From: Vibrio cidicii
GTDB taxonomy: Bacteria; Pseudomonadota; Gammaproteobacteria; Enterobacterales; Vibrionaceae
Direction: 5' to 3'
Length of the DNA: 64,000 nucleotides
NCBI RefSeq assembly: GCF_009763805.1
Contig: NZ_CP046804.1
Span: 2,294,001-2,358,000 of the forward strand
Part shown: piece by piece, positions 53,936-63,566 of the stretch
Layout of the letters: every line of letters begins with the position of its first letter
How positions within the stretch are numbered: position 1 is the first letter of the stretch
Made by a program: the position numbers and the translations under genes
Notes under the pieces: generated by a model
The model's input: the letters and a program-made list of their open reading frames with translations, nothing else
Database searches by the model: none
Told to the model about the DNA's origin: nothing

Positions 53936-54910
53936 ATGCAATGGAAGAATCTGTTCTCCCCCCTCGAATTGAGCAGCAGCGAAGCGTTGCCAGAATTGGC
54001 GGTCAGCCTGCTGGACAACCTAAGCCTAGTAACCATCACTGGCAACGACAAAAAATCGTACCTGCAAGGTCAAGTGACTTGCGATGTGGTCTCGCTGCAA
54101 GCGGATCAAGTCGTTTGGGGTGGACACTGCGATGCCAAAGGCAAACTTTGGTCAACCTTTCGTCTGTTTCATTTTCAAGATGGCTACGCCATGCTGCAAG
54201 ACCAATCTGCCGTTGAAATTGAACTGCAAGAGCTGAAAAAATACGCCATTTTTTCCAAAGTTGAATTTCAAATCAGCGAAAAAGTATTACTTGGGATCAG
54301 CGGCATCAAAGCAACAGATTGCATTGACTCACTTAGCGGTGAGGCACACGGCCCACTGCGTGTGCTGGAGCATGCTAACGCCGTGCAACTAACGGACAAA
54401 CAGTGGCTTTTGATCGTTGAACCAGAAGCAGTCGACAGTCTTTTGGCCAAGTTCAATGCCCCTTTGACTACGCATTCGCTCTGGGATTTGTATGACATTC
54501 TACAAGCCGCGCCACGCATTCCCCTATCCGCTCAAGGTGAACATATTCCACAAGCGGTCAATCTGCAGGCGATGGGCGGGATAAGCTTTAAGAAAGGCTG
54601 TTACACCGGGCAAGAAACCGTCGCTCGTGCCAAATATCGCGGCATCAACAAACGCGCGATGTATATCGTCTCTGGCGACAGTCCGCTCGCTCTGAACGCA
54701 CAGCAGCCGATTACGCTCGAACGCAGCGTAGGAGAAAACTGGCGTAAAGCGGGTGAGCTAATGCACTGCTATCAATTTAGTGACCAACAAGCGTTAGGCT
54801 TGATGGTGTTGCCAAACGACCTCGATCCAGAGACAGAACTTCGCCTCGCAGAGCAGCCTGAGACTCGCTGGCGCATCCTGCCACTGCCCTATTCCCTAGC
54901 CGATGAGTGA
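53936..54910 (+). CDS. ygfZ: tRNA-modifying protein YgfZ
   Basis: Folate-binding protein required for some iron-sulfur enzymes such as MiaB. The start at 53936 (MQWKNLFSPLELS) gives 324 aa. The family motif KGCYTGQETVAR (with its cysteine) and the GCVT-like N-terminal fold (VTITGNDKKSYLQGQVTCDV) are present. Divergent from sdhE; the next gene overlaps its end by 8 bp. Confidence 0.95.
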   Translation: MQWKNLFSPLELSSSEALPELAVSLLDNLSLVTITGNDKKSYLQGQVTCDVVSLQADQVVWGGHCDAKGKLWSTFRLFHFQDGYAMLQDQSAVEIELQELKKYAIFSKVEFQISEKVLLGISGIKATDCIDSLSGEAHGPLRVLEHANAVQLTDKQWLLIVEPEAVDSLLAKFNAPLTTHSLWDLYDILQAAPRIPLSAQGEHIPQAVNLQAMGGISFKKGCYTGQETVARAKYRGINKRAMYIVSGDSPLALNAQQPITLERSVGENWRKAGELMHCYQFSDQQALGLMVLPNDLDPETELRLAEQPETRWRILPLPYSLADE

Positions 54911-55391
54911 TCCCATCGCTACCGCGCTCACGCAGTATCTCCAACAGCAGCAGGTGAGTTATCACCTGCTTCCCCACCAAAGGCCTGCGACCAGCATTGA
55001 AGACGCGGCTCAACAAAGAGGGATTCGCCCGGCACAGATGGTAAAATGCATTTTACTGCGAGATATGAGCGACCGCTATGTGTTGGCCTGTGCCCCCGGC
55101 GATCGCAGTGTTGATCCGAAAAAAGTTCGCGCACTGTTCGGTTATCGACGTATGACGTGTGTCGACAAAGCCGAAGTGGCCGCAATCACTGGCTATGAGA
55201 TTGGCACGGTGACACCTTTGCTATTAAAGACCAACATGCCAATCGTGTTCGACTCAACCATCCTAAGCGAGTCATGGGTGACGATCAGCAGCGGCAATTT
55301 GATGGCAGGACTCAAACTGGAACTGAAAAATTTACTCTCACTTTGCCAACCACAACTGACTTCCATCTGTCGCGAGCCGAGCGACCTCTGA
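54903..55391 (+). CDS. YbaK/EbsC-type aminoacyl-tRNA deacylase
   Basis: Editing enzyme of the YbaK/ProX superfamily that hydrolyses mischarged tRNA. 162 aa. The catalytic-fold motifs are QMVKCILLRDMSDRYVLAC and PGDRSVDPKKVRALFG, with the later VFDSTILSESWVTISSGN segment. It overlaps ygfZ by 8 bp, so the two are probably co-transcribed. Its tRNA substrate is not fixed by the sequence. Confidence 0.85.
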   Translation: MSDPIATALTQYLQQQQVSYHLLPHQRPATSIEDAAQQRGIRPAQMVKCILLRDMSDRYVLACAPGDRSVDPKKVRALFGYRRMTCVDKAEVAAITGYEIGTVTPLLLKTNMPIVFDSTILSESWVTISSGNLMAGLKLELKNLLSLCQPQLTSICREPSDL

Positions 55392-55408
55392 GTTTGAGAT
55401 GCAAACAA

Positions 55409-55424
55409 TGTGAACACCTTCACA
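55409..55424. promoter_or_regulatory. CRP-type binding site
   Basis: Perfect consensus half-sites TGTGA-N6-TCACA (55409-55413 and 55420-55424) in the 570-bp gap between the YbaK-type gene and ytfK. Its target is unclear; the nearest downstream transcript may be the candidate small RNA at 55512-55645. Confidence 0.65.
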
Positions 55425-55511
55425 ATTTATTGACTAGCATCACAACTAAAGAAATCCCACGTGGAATTTTTAGTCATTTAAAAAACATAAATAGTCACAA
55501 AGATTAAATTA

Positions 55512-55645
55512 GGCTACTCTGATTTGGCTGAGTGAGTTTCGTACAAAAACCATCTCAGCCTAAGTGAATCCACTGACACTGTTCAGTAAATCCACTTTTG
55601 TGTAATGCATCTGTGACTATTCGCCCGCTGCTGCGGGCTTTTTTT
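55512..55645 (+). ncRNA. Candidate small RNA ending in a terminator
   Basis: An intergenic stretch with three possible stem-loops: GGCTGAG/CTCAGCC (55526-55532 and 55554-55560), a small ACTGA/TCAGT stem, and a Rho-independent terminator GCCCGC-TGCT-GCGGGC followed by seven T (55623-55645). The terminator is about 230 bp beyond the YbaK-type stop, which is long for a simple gene end. The 5' end is a guess. No known vibrio RNA was recognised. Confidence 0.35.
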
Positions 55646-55962
55646 CCTTTCTTTCCTGCTCAGCTTCGCGTAACAAAAAAATATCAACTATTCTTATTTC
55701 TGTAACAAAACCATTGCCTAATACGGCGCGTATAAGTCAAGGTAGCGTGGCTCTCGTGTCAGTTACAGATGCTCAGATGAGCGTAAATACTGTTTTTGGG
55801 GTAGATATCACTAAATTCATTCAATTGACTTTTAAAACCGCCAATGACAGCACAATTATCTAAATGCGCAATACTTAGCTCTATTTTGACCTGCACATAT
55901 CACATTATCCAGATACGCCAATCGGTATAATGATGGTGCAGCTTGAGAAAAAGGAGACCTAT
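55646..55962. other. Intergenic region upstream of ytfK
   Basis: About 315 bp, A/T-rich, without a gene. TATAAT at 55926-55931 may be the -10 of the ytfK promoter; the -35 is not clear. Nothing else is recognised. Confidence 0.5.
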
Positions 55963-56169
55963 ATGAGACTGTTTAAGCGCTATACGCCGGGTATGATAGC
56001 CAAGCATGTAAGTCGTCTTTTTAAGGGAAGAATTTATATCTATGGTGTGGGCAAGTTTGAGTTTGATAACGGAAAACTCATCCTGCCTGAGAAAGCGGAT
56101 AAAAAACATTATCAGACTGTCAAAGAAGTGAATCAGGAAATCATGCGACTTCGATGCGCCTACGCTTAG
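55963..56169 (+). CDS. ytfK: YtfK, stringent-response modulator
   Basis: 68-aa protein, the same length as E. coli YtfK (DUF1107), with clear similarity: MRLFKRYTPGMIAKHVSRLF, then IYIYGVGKFEFDNGKLILP, ending VNQEIMRLRCAYA. In E. coli it binds SpoT and favours (p)ppGpp accumulation under phosphate or fatty-acid starvation. The ATG at 55963 has AAGGAG upstream, whereas the in-frame ATG at 55930 does not. It is followed by a terminator shared with convergent ubiI. Confidence 0.9.
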   Translation: MRLFKRYTPGMIAKHVSRLFKGRIYIYGVGKFEFDNGKLILPEKADKKHYQTVKEVNQEIMRLRCAYA

Positions 56170-56190
56170 CATCGTGATTGAATCAAAAAG

Positions 56191-56212
56191 AAGGGCTGGA
56201 GATCCAGCCCTT
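56191..56212. terminator. Bidirectional terminator ytfK/ubiI
   Basis: Stem AAGGGCTGG/CCAGCCCTT (within 56191-56200 and 56203-56212) with A and T runs on the two sides, between convergent genes. Confidence 0.8.
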
Positions 56213-56240
56213 TTGCATTCTTATGCGCAACCACTTGCAT

Positions 56241-57465
56241 TTAATTGTGCGTCACAGACCTACGTGCCAGATCAGGCAATTCCCCTTTCAGACCTAACGC
56301 ATACTGCATGATTTCACTCTTGGCTCCCGGCAGTTTTCCCGCCACCGTCATCCCCACGCCACGTAGCAGTTTTTTCAGCGGGTTTTGCCCGGCAAACAGA
56401 TCGCGAAAGCCTTGCATTGCGGCGATCATTTTAGCCGCTTCGGCTTTGCGCCAGCGCTCGTAACGGCGCAAATTGCGCTGAGCACCAATATCTTGACCAC
56501 TGCGCCACAACGCCAGCACCTCTTGTGCTAAGCTCGCTGCATCCAACAATCCAAGATTGACTCCTTGCCCAGCCAAAGGGTGAATGGTGTGCGCCGCATC
56601 GCCCACCAGCGCGACCCTTTCACGCACAAAATCGCGTGCATAGCGCATTTTAAGTGGCACAGCAAAGCGCTCGCCAACCACTTCACATAGCCCTAAACGC
56701 ACATCAAACTCACTGGTCAGTGCTTTATTAAACTGCTCATCACTCAATGCCATTAAGACTTGCGCTCTATCCGGTTCACAGGACCAAACGATCGAGCTCA
56801 TGTCGCCTTGAGACATAGGTAAAAAGGCTAACGGGCCATCGGGGGTAAAGATTTGTCGCGCCACGCTTTCGTGCGCTTCCATGGTACGCACATTTGCCAC
56901 AATCGCGGTATGACCGTAGTCCCAGTGGGTTAACGGAATATCTTGCTGCTGTCTCACCCAAGAGTTTGCCCCATCGGCTCCGACCACTAACTTGGCCGTC
57001 AACGCCTGGCCATTATCAAGCGAGAGCCAAACCTCGCTTTCACCCACCGCCATAGACTGGCATTGCGCCGGCATTAAAAGCGTCACGTTATCCATTTTTT
57101 CCACCTGCTCTAGCAGAGCCAGCTGGATAACACGATTTTCGACAATGTGACCAAGGTTATCCTGCGCCATGCTCGCTGCGTCAAAATTGATGTGGGCAAA
57201 ACTGTCTTGCTCCCACACTTCCATCGACTGATAAGCCGCCGCACGGCGTTCAATAATGCCTTGCCAAGCACCGAGTTTACGCAACATGATTTCGCTCGAA
57301 ACGACTCAGCGCCGATACACGCACATCGGGCAGCTCACCAAGTTGTGTTTCTGGCACTCGGCCTTCAATGACTGCAACGCGCAGCTCGCTCTCTTTGAAG
57401 GCGGCGGCTAACGCCAGTCCGACCATGCCACCACCAATGATGGCAATATCTACACTTTGCATCAT
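56241..57465 (-). CDS. ubiI: 2-octaprenylphenol hydroxylase UbiI (VisC), frameshifted as read
   Basis: Flavin monooxygenase of ubiquinone synthesis (C5 hydroxylation). The FAD motif DIAIIGGGMVGLALAAAF is at the N terminus; the second FAD motif is VGDAAHTIHPLAGQGVNLG. The reading slips at 57298-57302 (coding strand GTTTC for GTTC). Removing one base gives SALSRSSEIMLRKLGAWQ, joining both parts into about 407 aa. Adjacent to ubiH, the same order as E. coli ubiH-visC, though pepP is absent here. Confidence 0.93.
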
Positions 57466-57479
57466 GCTTTGTTTACTCG

Positions 57480-58658
57480 TTATCGGCTCACCAGCCCTAA
57501 AGTCTGGCGAAGTAAAGGTTGTTTTAACAGCGAAAGATTGTCCATCAACCCTAAGCCAAGATTACGCCCGAGGCGCAAGCTAAGGTAATCATTGGAAAAA
57601 ACATGCACTAAGGCACTTGTCATTTGAATCGTATTACGGCGGTCTGCTGCGCGTCTTTGCTTGAAGCGCATCAGCGTTGGGTAATCACCAACATCTTGCT
57701 CTGAACTGACAATTTCTTCAGCCAAGCTGGCGACATCACGAATACCCAAATTAAACCCTTGCCCTGCGATTGGATGCAAGGTTTGCGCAGCGTTGCCCAC
57801 CACGGCAAAGCGGTGGGAAATGTTTTGCGTTCGATGGTGCAATACCAATGGATAGCTCGCACGTTGCCCCACTCGTTTGAATGCGCCTAAACGCCAGCCA
57901 AACGCCTGTTGCAACTGGCCGAGAAACTCGCTGTCAGGCAACGCCATGACTCGCGCCGCCTCTTGCGGAGGCAAGCACCAGACTAATGACATGCGATTGT
58001 CAGACATCGGCAGTAGCGCCAGCGGGCCATGTTCAGTAAAGCGCTCAAACGCCCGACCGAGATGCAACTCCTGAGTAACAATATTGGCAATGATCGCGGT
58101 TTGCTGGAAATCGTGCTTTTGCAAGGCGAGGCCAAGTTGCTCACAGCAAGACGAGACGGCCCCATCAGCGGCGACCAACAAACGCGAGGTCAACGATTGG
58201 CCACTTTGCAACGTCAAGTGAACTTGTTGCGAGTCACGCTGCACATCAATAACGGCATCAGGCAGATAAACGTCAATCGACGGATGATGTTGTAGCCGCT
58301 GCTGATAAAATCGCCCAACGTCGGCCAGCTCCACCACATAGCCTAACGCCTCCTCCCCCACTTCTTGCACGCCAATGTCCGTCATGCCTGCATGCGAACG
58401 GTCAGAAACGTGAATATGGCGGATCGGTGTGGCGAAAGGCAACATCTCGTCCCAAAGGGCAAAACGTTTCAATAAGGTAACGGTACCGAATGAGAGCGCA
58501 ATCGAGCGCGAATCAAAGCCGGGGTGGGATTGCGTCTCTACCGCATGAGGCTCAACCACCGCCACACGCAATCTATTCCCACTCAAATGGGCAATCGCCA
58601 AAGCCAAAGTGGCTCCTGCCATCGCACCGCCCGCAATCACAACATCATACTGCGCCAT
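57480..58658 (-). CDS. ubiH: 2-octaprenyl-6-methoxyphenol hydroxylase UbiH
   Basis: Flavin monooxygenase of ubiquinone synthesis (C1 hydroxylation). 392 aa. FAD motif DVVIAGGAMAGATLALAIAH and the later VGNAAQTLHPIAGQGFNLG. Upstream of ubiI by 14 bp and downstream of ygfB by 11 bp; the order ygfB-ubiH-ubiI fits gammaproteobacteria. Which of the two hydroxylases acts on which carbon is taken from E. coli. Confidence 0.92.
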   Translation of the reverse strand: MAQYDVVIAGGAMAGATLALAIAHLSGNRLRVAVVEPHAVETQSHPGFDSRSIALSFGTVTLLKRFALWDEMLPFATPIRHIHVSDRSHAGMTDIGVQEVGEEALGYVVELADVGRFYQQRLQHHPSIDVYLPDAVIDVQRDSQQVHLTLQSGQSLTSRLLVAADGAVSSCCEQLGLALQKHDFQQTAIIANIVTQELHLGRAFERFTEHGPLALLPMSDNRMSLVWCLPPQEAARVMALPDSEFLGQLQQAFGWRLGAFKRVGQRASYPLVLHHRTQNISHRFAVVGNAAQTLHPIAGQGFNLGIRDVASLAEEIVSSEQDVGDYPTLMRFKQRRAADRRNTIQMTSALVHVFSNDYLSLRLGRNLGLGLMDNLSLLKQPLLRQTLGLVSR

Positions 58659-58669
58659 CGCCTACTCCA

Positions 58670-59246
58670 TCAGTGAATCGTTGGGTTATCTTGCTTCTCA
58701 GCTTTCGCGCCGAATTCTGCGTGGATGATCAAAGCGCACGCTTTAACGTGCTCAATCACCTGTTCGAGCAGTTCAGCTTGTTCCGCTAAATCTTCTTCTT
58801 CGTCGATACCGAGGCGGGCAATTTCTTCCATGTCTGACAGCGCTTCTTTCGCTACTGTCGACGCTTGGTTCACTGTTGCCCCTGCAAGACCAAGGCCTGA
58901 AATAAAGTGATTAACCCAATCAGACAAGCCATCAGCCAAAGCAAACAGCGCCTCGTCTCCTAATTCATCTGGTAAGAGTAGATTGAGCTCGATCTCACTG
59001 CTGGTCAGTTTCGGCACTGGTCGCTTTAAAGAGATTCTCGGCCAATGCTAACGCTTCACTTGGCCATCCCATACCATCATTGGTGTAGTCAAACAGCATT
59101 GGCTGCCAACTCAGAGAGTTAAGTGGCAATCCACCGCTCAACATGCCACACAACAAGCCGTGTAACTCAGCAGGCGTCACGGCCAAACTGGCCATTTTTA
59201 ATAAATCAGACGCTTGTGGATAGTTTGGCAATTGAATTTCACTCAT
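58670..59246 (-). CDS. ygfB: YgfB (UPF0149) family protein, frameshifted as read
   Basis: Cytosolic helical protein of unclear function, encoded before the ubiH operon in many gammaproteobacteria; in Pseudomonas a homologue affects ampC expression. The N-terminal part is [20 protein letters not shown] with the [16 protein letters not shown] motif. The reading slips at 59008-59012 (GTTTC for GTTC, top strand). Removing one base gives [20 protein letters not shown], so both fragments form a 191-aa protein, the usual length. Divergent from zapA. Confidence 0.92.
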
Positions 59247-59493
59247 GATTCAGTCTTGTGATGAAAAATTGGTAGCGCCAATCGTACCATTTAGACCGAT
59301 GGGCGAAAACGACGACGTCACGGTTTTCTGGATAGCAATTAAGCAAATTGTCCAATTACTGTCACTTTGCCATGACATTTCACTCAGAGGCATGGTGAAA
59401 AGCTTGAATCTTCATAGCGCTTTACCTATAGTTTGCTCCTCGGTCGTTGTTGAGTACAATACCTAAGTAAACGCGTTACAGAGTTAATTCATC

Positions 59494-59805
59494 ATGAGCA
59501 ACCAAGCGGTAGACGTTGAAATTCTTGGCAAAATGACCCGTGTCAGCTGTCCGGCAGGGCAAGAACAGGCATTGGTTGCCGCGGCTCAAGATCTCGATCG
59601 CCGATTGAAAGAGATGAGTGAACGTACTAAGGTAACTAATGAGACCCAATTGTTGACCTTCGCAGCACTCAACATCTGCTATGAACTCAACAGTAAGTTC
59701 AGTGAAGAGAATCAACAACAGGTACTCCTTACTGAACGGATGGAAAAATTGACCGCTTCTATTGAAGAAGCCTTAAGTAGCGTCAAGCAAGGATTGCATC
59801 GCTAA
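59494..59805 (+). CDS. zapA: Cell division protein ZapA
   Basis: FtsZ-ring stabilising protein, 103 aa. N-terminal globular domain (AVDVEILGKMTRVSCPAGQE, then DLDRRLKEMSERTKV) and a C-terminal coiled coil (NSKFSEENQQQVLLTERM). Followed directly by 6S RNA and ygfA, the classical order. Confidence 0.95.
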   Translation: MSNQAVDVEILGKMTRVSCPAGQEQALVAAAQDLDRRLKEMSERTKVTNETQLLTFAALNICYELNSKFSEENQQQVLLTERMEKLTASIEEALSSVKQGLHR

Positions 59806-59809
59806 AGAA

Positions 59810-59994
59810 TTTACCCTGGAGTGTTTGTCAGCGGGATTTACGTCCCTGAGCCGATAAGCAACAACCAAGGGTTGGTACTTGATAGCTATTGAGCAAGCTT
59901 GGCTCGCACCGAGAAGCCTACGGTTATCATTGCCGATCCGCCTTGAACCAGCTGGTTCAAGGGCCATAATCCGCAACGGCACTCTGGGGTACCC
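59810..59994 (+). ncRNA. ssrS: 6S RNA
   Basis: About 185 nt between zapA and ygfA. The ends pair (CTGGAGTG near 59816 with CACTCTGG near 59980). Conserved blocks near E. coli 6S are seen: CCCTGAGCCGATA, then ACCGAGAAGCCT, then CTTGAACCAGCTGGTTCAAGGG. It mimics an open promoter and binds sigma-70 RNA polymerase in stationary phase. The exact ends are estimated. Confidence 0.93.
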
Positions 59995-59999
59995 TTTCT

Positions 60000-60599
60000 A
60001 TGCAGACATTGTCTCGTCAAGATTTTCGCCGCTTAATCCGCACCAAACGCAACGCCCTGTGCAGCGATACTCAATATCAAGCCGCTCTCGATCTTATCCA
60101 CCAATTTTCTCAGTTAAGCGAGTTGCCGCAAGCGCAGCACATTGCACTCTATCTCTCTTCAGATGGAGAGTTAGATACCTCGCCGCTGATCCACTGGCTG
60201 TGGCAACAAGATAAAGCCGTCTATCTGCCGGTCATTCATCCTTTTTCTCAAGGACAATTGCTGTTTTTGCATTACACACCAAATACGGCTTTGGTCTACA
60301 ACCGCTACGGCATTCTTGAGCCCAAACTCGACCTAAGGCTGATTCAACCACTGGCAAAATTGGATTTGATTTGCACTCCATTAGTTGGCTTTGATCGCCA
60401 CGGACATCGTCTCGGCATGGGAGGCGGTTATTATGATCGTACGCTCTCGGGCTGGTTTACTACCGGAGTAGGCGCCAAGCCGATCGGCATTGCTCACGAT
60501 TGCCAATACGTCGAAGCGTTGCCCGTCGAAGCATGGGATATTCCTTTGCCCAAGATCGTGACTCCAAGCCAGATCTGGCAATGGGAAATCGAGCGCTAA
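60000..60599 (+). CDS. ygfA: 5-formyltetrahydrofolate cyclo-ligase
   Basis: Recycles 5-formyl-THF to methenyl-THF. 199 aa. N-terminal SRQDFRRLIRTKRNAL and the ATP-binding/catalytic region LGMGGGYYDRTLSGW are typical. It starts right after 6S RNA and is expected to be cotranscribed with it, as in E. coli ssrS-ygfA. Confidence 0.94.
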   Translation: MQTLSRQDFRRLIRTKRNALCSDTQYQAALDLIHQFSQLSELPQAQHIALYLSSDGELDTSPLIHWLWQQDKAVYLPVIHPFSQGQLLFLHYTPNTALVYNRYGILEPKLDLRLIQPLAKLDLICTPLVGFDRHGHRLGMGGGYYDRTLSGWFTTGVGAKPIGIAHDCQYVEALPVEAWDIPLPKIVTPSQIWQWEIER

Positions 60600-60653
60600 C
60601 TCGCTATAATCGCGCGGCACCGTTTACCCCCTTCATCAATTCAGGAGATGAGC

Positions 60654-61310
60654 ATGACTCAAGATGAAATGAAAAAAGCCGCTGGTTGGGCAGCACTGAA
60701 ATATGTAGAGAAAGGCAGTATTGTTGGCGTTGGTACTGGCTCAACCGTTAATCACTTCATCGATGCTCTGGGCACCATGAGCGAAGAGATCAAAGGGGCG
60801 GTTTCTAGCTCCGTCGCTTCTACCGAGAAACTCGAAGCACTGGGCATTAAAGTGTTTGATTGCAACGAAGTTGCTTCTCTGGATATCTATGTCGACGGCG
60901 CTGACGAAATCAACGCCGATCGCGAAATGATCAAAGGCGGTGGCGCCGCGCTCACTCGCGAGAAGATTGTTGCGGCGATTGCCGACAAGTTCATCTGTAT
61001 TGTTGATGGCACAAAAGCCGTTGACGTACTGGGCAGCTTCCCTCTGCCTGTTGAAGTGATCCCAATGGCTCGCTCTTATGTCGCTCGTCAGCTCGTTAAG
61101 CTTGGTGGTGACCCTTGCTACCGCGAAGGTGTTATCACCGACAATGGTAACGTGATCCTCGATGTCTATGGAATGAAGATCACTAACCCTAAAGAGCTAG
61201 AGAGCCAAATCAATGGTATTGCTGGCGTGGTCACCGTTGGTTTATTTGCTCATCGTGGTGCCGATGTGGTGATCACGGGTACACCACAAGGGGCGAAAAT
61301 CGAGGAATAA
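60654..61310 (+). CDS. rpiA: Ribose-5-phosphate isomerase A
   Basis: Interconverts ribose 5-phosphate and ribulose 5-phosphate. The second ATG at 60654 ([18 protein letters not shown]) is the best start, with AGGAG six nucleotides upstream; 218 aa. Signature [15 protein letters not shown], then [19 protein letters not shown]. Terminated at 61350-61375. Confidence 0.96.
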   Translation: MTQDEMKKAAGWAALKYVEKGSIVGVGTGSTVNHFIDALGTMSEEIKGAVSSSVASTEKLEALGIKVFDCNEVASLDIYVDGADEINADREMIKGGGAALTREKIVAAIADKFICIVDGTKAVDVLGSFPLPVEVIPMARSYVARQLVKLGGDPCYREGVITDNGNVILDVYGMKITNPKELESQINGIAGVVTVGLFAHRGADVVITGTPQGAKIEE

Positions 61311-61349
61311 TTCGCTGGCTTTGTGCTTATTTCCGTTATTTGCTTACAG

Positions 61350-61375
61350 ACGGTGCCTTAGGGCACCGTTTTTTA
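61350..61375 (+). terminator. rpiA terminator
   Basis: Stem ACGGTGCC/GGCACCGT with loop TTAG, followed by TTTTTT. About 40 bp after the rpiA stop. Confidence 0.88.
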
Positions 61376-61569
61376 TCACTTTCACTAAGAAAATTATCTC
61401 TTATTCCGTAATTTTCTTACCCAAAGCAAATTTTTTTTGTTACTTTATTGAACAGAAGACGCACAAGGAAACGTTTGTCCTATAACAAAACTGTTAATTT
61501 TATCACTTTTAGCCGTTTTGCCGCATGTGCGCCACATTAGCCCACCTTTCCATTTTAAGGACGATAACA

Positions 61570-62799
61570 ATGGCCAAAGTTTCACTGGAAAAAGACAAAA
61601 TTAAGATCTTACTTCTTGAAGGCCTTCACCCATCTTCGGTAGAAGTACTGCAATCCGCTGGTTATACCAATATCGAGTACCACAAAGGTTCTCTTTCAGA
61701 AGAAAAACTTATCGAAGCGGTTAAAGATGCGCACTTCATCGGCATTCGTTCCCGCACTAACCTGACCGCAGACGTGATCAATGCAGCACAAAAGCTGGTT
61801 GCGATTGGTTGTTTCTGTATCGGTACTAACCAGGTAGACCTTAATGCAGCGGCCAAACGTGGTATTCCAGTGTTCAACGCGCCGTTCTCCAATACCCGCA
61901 GCGTAGCGGAACTTGTCCTTGGGCAAATTCTCCTGTTACTGCGTGGTATTCCTGAGAAAAATGCGCTCGCACATCGTGGTATTTGGAAAAAAAGTGCGGA
62001 CCATTCCTATGAAGCGCGTGGTAAACGCCTAGGCATTATCGGCTACGGCCACATTGGCACTCAGTTGGGCATTATTGCTGAAAACTTAGGGATGCGTGTT
62101 TACTTCTACGATATTGAAAACAAGCTTTCGCTAGGTAACGCGACGCAAGTGCACACTATGAGCGAGCTGCTTAACAAGTGTGATGTGATTTCGCTTCACG
62201 TACCTGAAACCCCAGATACCAAAGATATGATGGGAGCGGAAGAGTTCGCGCGCATGAAGCCTGGCTCTATTTTCATCAACGCCGCACGCGGTACTGTGGT
62301 GGACATTGAAGCGCTCTGCCACGCCTTGGAATCAGGCCATTTGGCGGGCGCGGCTATCGATGTATTCCCAGTGGAGCCAGCAACCAACGCCGATCCTTTT
62401 GAGTCGCCATTGCAAAAATTCGACAACGTCATCCTCACCCCGCACGTCGGCGGTTCGACGCAGGAAGCGCAGGAAAACATCGGCGTTGAAGTGGCAGGCA
62501 AACTGGCTAAGTACTCTGACAACGGCTCAACGCTATCTAGTGTGAACTTCCCTGAGGTTTCTCTGCCAGAGCATCGCAGTTGTTCACGTCTGCTGCACAT
62601 CCACCAAAACCGTCCGGGTATTCTGACGCAAATCAACACTATTTTTGCCAAAGAAGGGATCAACATCGCGGGTCAGTATCTACAGACCTCGGCTGATATC
62701 GGTTATGTGGTGATTGACGTTGAAACAGAACGCTCTGAAGAAGCACTGGTGAAACTAAAAGAGATTGAAGGCACGATCCGTGCGCGCATTCTGCACTAA
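61570..62799 (+). CDS. serA: D-3-phosphoglycerate dehydrogenase
   Basis: First enzyme of serine synthesis. The start at 61570 (MAKVSLEKDKIKILLLEG) has AAGGA upstream and gives 409 aa. NAD-binding GYGHIGTQLGIIAENLGM, substrate and catalytic segments (HVPETPDTKDMMGA, then NAARGTVVDIEAL, and the His in LTPHVGGSTQEAQ). The C-terminal ACT domain gives feedback inhibition by serine. Preceded by about 190 bp of A/T-rich leader after the rpiA terminator. Confidence 0.97.
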   Translation: MAKVSLEKDKIKILLLEGLHPSSVEVLQSAGYTNIEYHKGSLSEEKLIEAVKDAHFIGIRSRTNLTADVINAAQKLVAIGCFCIGTNQVDLNAAAKRGIPVFNAPFSNTRSVAELVLGQILLLLRGIPEKNALAHRGIWKKSADHSYEARGKRLGIIGYGHIGTQLGIIAENLGMRVYFYDIENKLSLGNATQVHTMSELLNKCDVISLHVPETPDTKDMMGAEEFARMKPGSIFINAARGTVVDIEALCHALESGHLAGAAIDVFPVEPATNADPFESPLQKFDNVILTPHVGGSTQEAQENIGVEVAGKLAKYSDNGSTLSSVNFPEVSLPEHRSCSRLLHIHQNRPGILTQINTIFAKEGINIAGQYLQTSADIGYVVIDVETERSEEALVKLKEIEGTIRARILH

Positions 62800-62824
62800 T
62801 CGTATATTCACGAGAAATCATACA

Positions 62825-62848
62825 AAAGGGCAGATTCTTCTGCCCTTT
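62825..62848. terminator. Bidirectional terminator serA/SIMPL gene
   Basis: Perfect 10-bp stem (62825-62834 and 62839-62848) with loop TTCT between convergent genes. Confidence 0.85.
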
Positions 62849-62866
62849 ACTTTTGCCACTTCGCTT

Positions 62867-63562
62867 TTATTCCGCGAGCTGATAGATCACATCCACCTGA
62901 TCACGAATGATCAAACTGGAGTCCTGATAACTGTTTGACTCCGCTTTTGCATCCATCGCCATAGAGCGCATCAGCACTGGCTGCACATTGGGTTGGTTGT
63001 AGTTAATCTGCCAGATTTCGCCCAAATTTTTACCGAAACCTTTCGCCAGTGAACTGGCTTTTTGCCGCGCATCATTAATCGCTTCTAAGCGCGCTTGTTG
63101 CTGATATTCTGCTTCATTGCTGACTTTAAGCTCGACGCTGTCGATCTGATTGATCCCCGCATTCAGCGCCAGATCTAAATAGTTGTTGAGTGCCGAAAGG
63201 TCGTCGACTTGCACCGTGACGCTGCGTGAAGCGCGATAGCCAATGAGTTCAGGCTTAGCATTGTTTGGATAGTGATACTGCGGAGCAAGATAGAGATTGG
63301 AACTGCGAATACTCTCTTTACCGATGCCAGCTTTGTTGAGACTAGTGAGGAAAGCATCGACCGTACTATCAACCGACTGCTTGGCCGACTCCGCGGTCAT
63401 GCTAGATTCCACCACTTTGACAGAAAACACAGCACTGTCGGGAATCGCAACTACTTCACCATAGCCCGTCGTCGAGAGGTGGGCAAAATTCAGTGTATTA
63501 GCCAAGGCTGGCGAGCTGGAGATTAGCGCACTCACAAGTAGGTAGGGAGAGAACCGTTTCAT
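62867..63562 (-). CDS. yggE: SIMPL-domain periplasmic protein (YggE-like)
   Basis: Periplasmic protein of the SIMPL (DUF541) family, tied to oxidative stress tolerance in E. coli. 231 aa with a cleavable signal (MKRFSPYLLVSALISSSPALA). The family core includes STTGYGEVVAIPDSAVFSVKV and GYRASRSVTVQVDDLS. The ribosome site (GAAGG) lies inside a perfect 19-bp hairpin just upstream. Between serA and argP, as in E. coli where yggE flanks argP. No enzymatic role is known. Confidence 0.85.
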   Translation of the reverse strand: MKRFSPYLLVSALISSSPALANTLNFAHLSTTGYGEVVAIPDSAVFSVKVVESSMTAESAKQSVDSTVDAFLTSLNKAGIGKESIRSSNLYLAPQYHYPNNAKPELIGYRASRSVTVQVDDLSALNNYLDLALNAGINQIDSVELKVSNEAEYQQQARLEAINDARQKASSLAKGFGKNLGEIWQINYNQPNVQPVLMRSMAMDAKAESNSYQDSSLIIRDQVDVIYQLAE

Positions 63563-63566
63563 TTAT

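Noticed and set aside
61463..61480. AAACGTTT core upstream of serA resembling a PurR/LacI-type operator
   Set aside because: Only the 8-bp core matches; the outer positions do not form a palindrome, so it is too weak to call.
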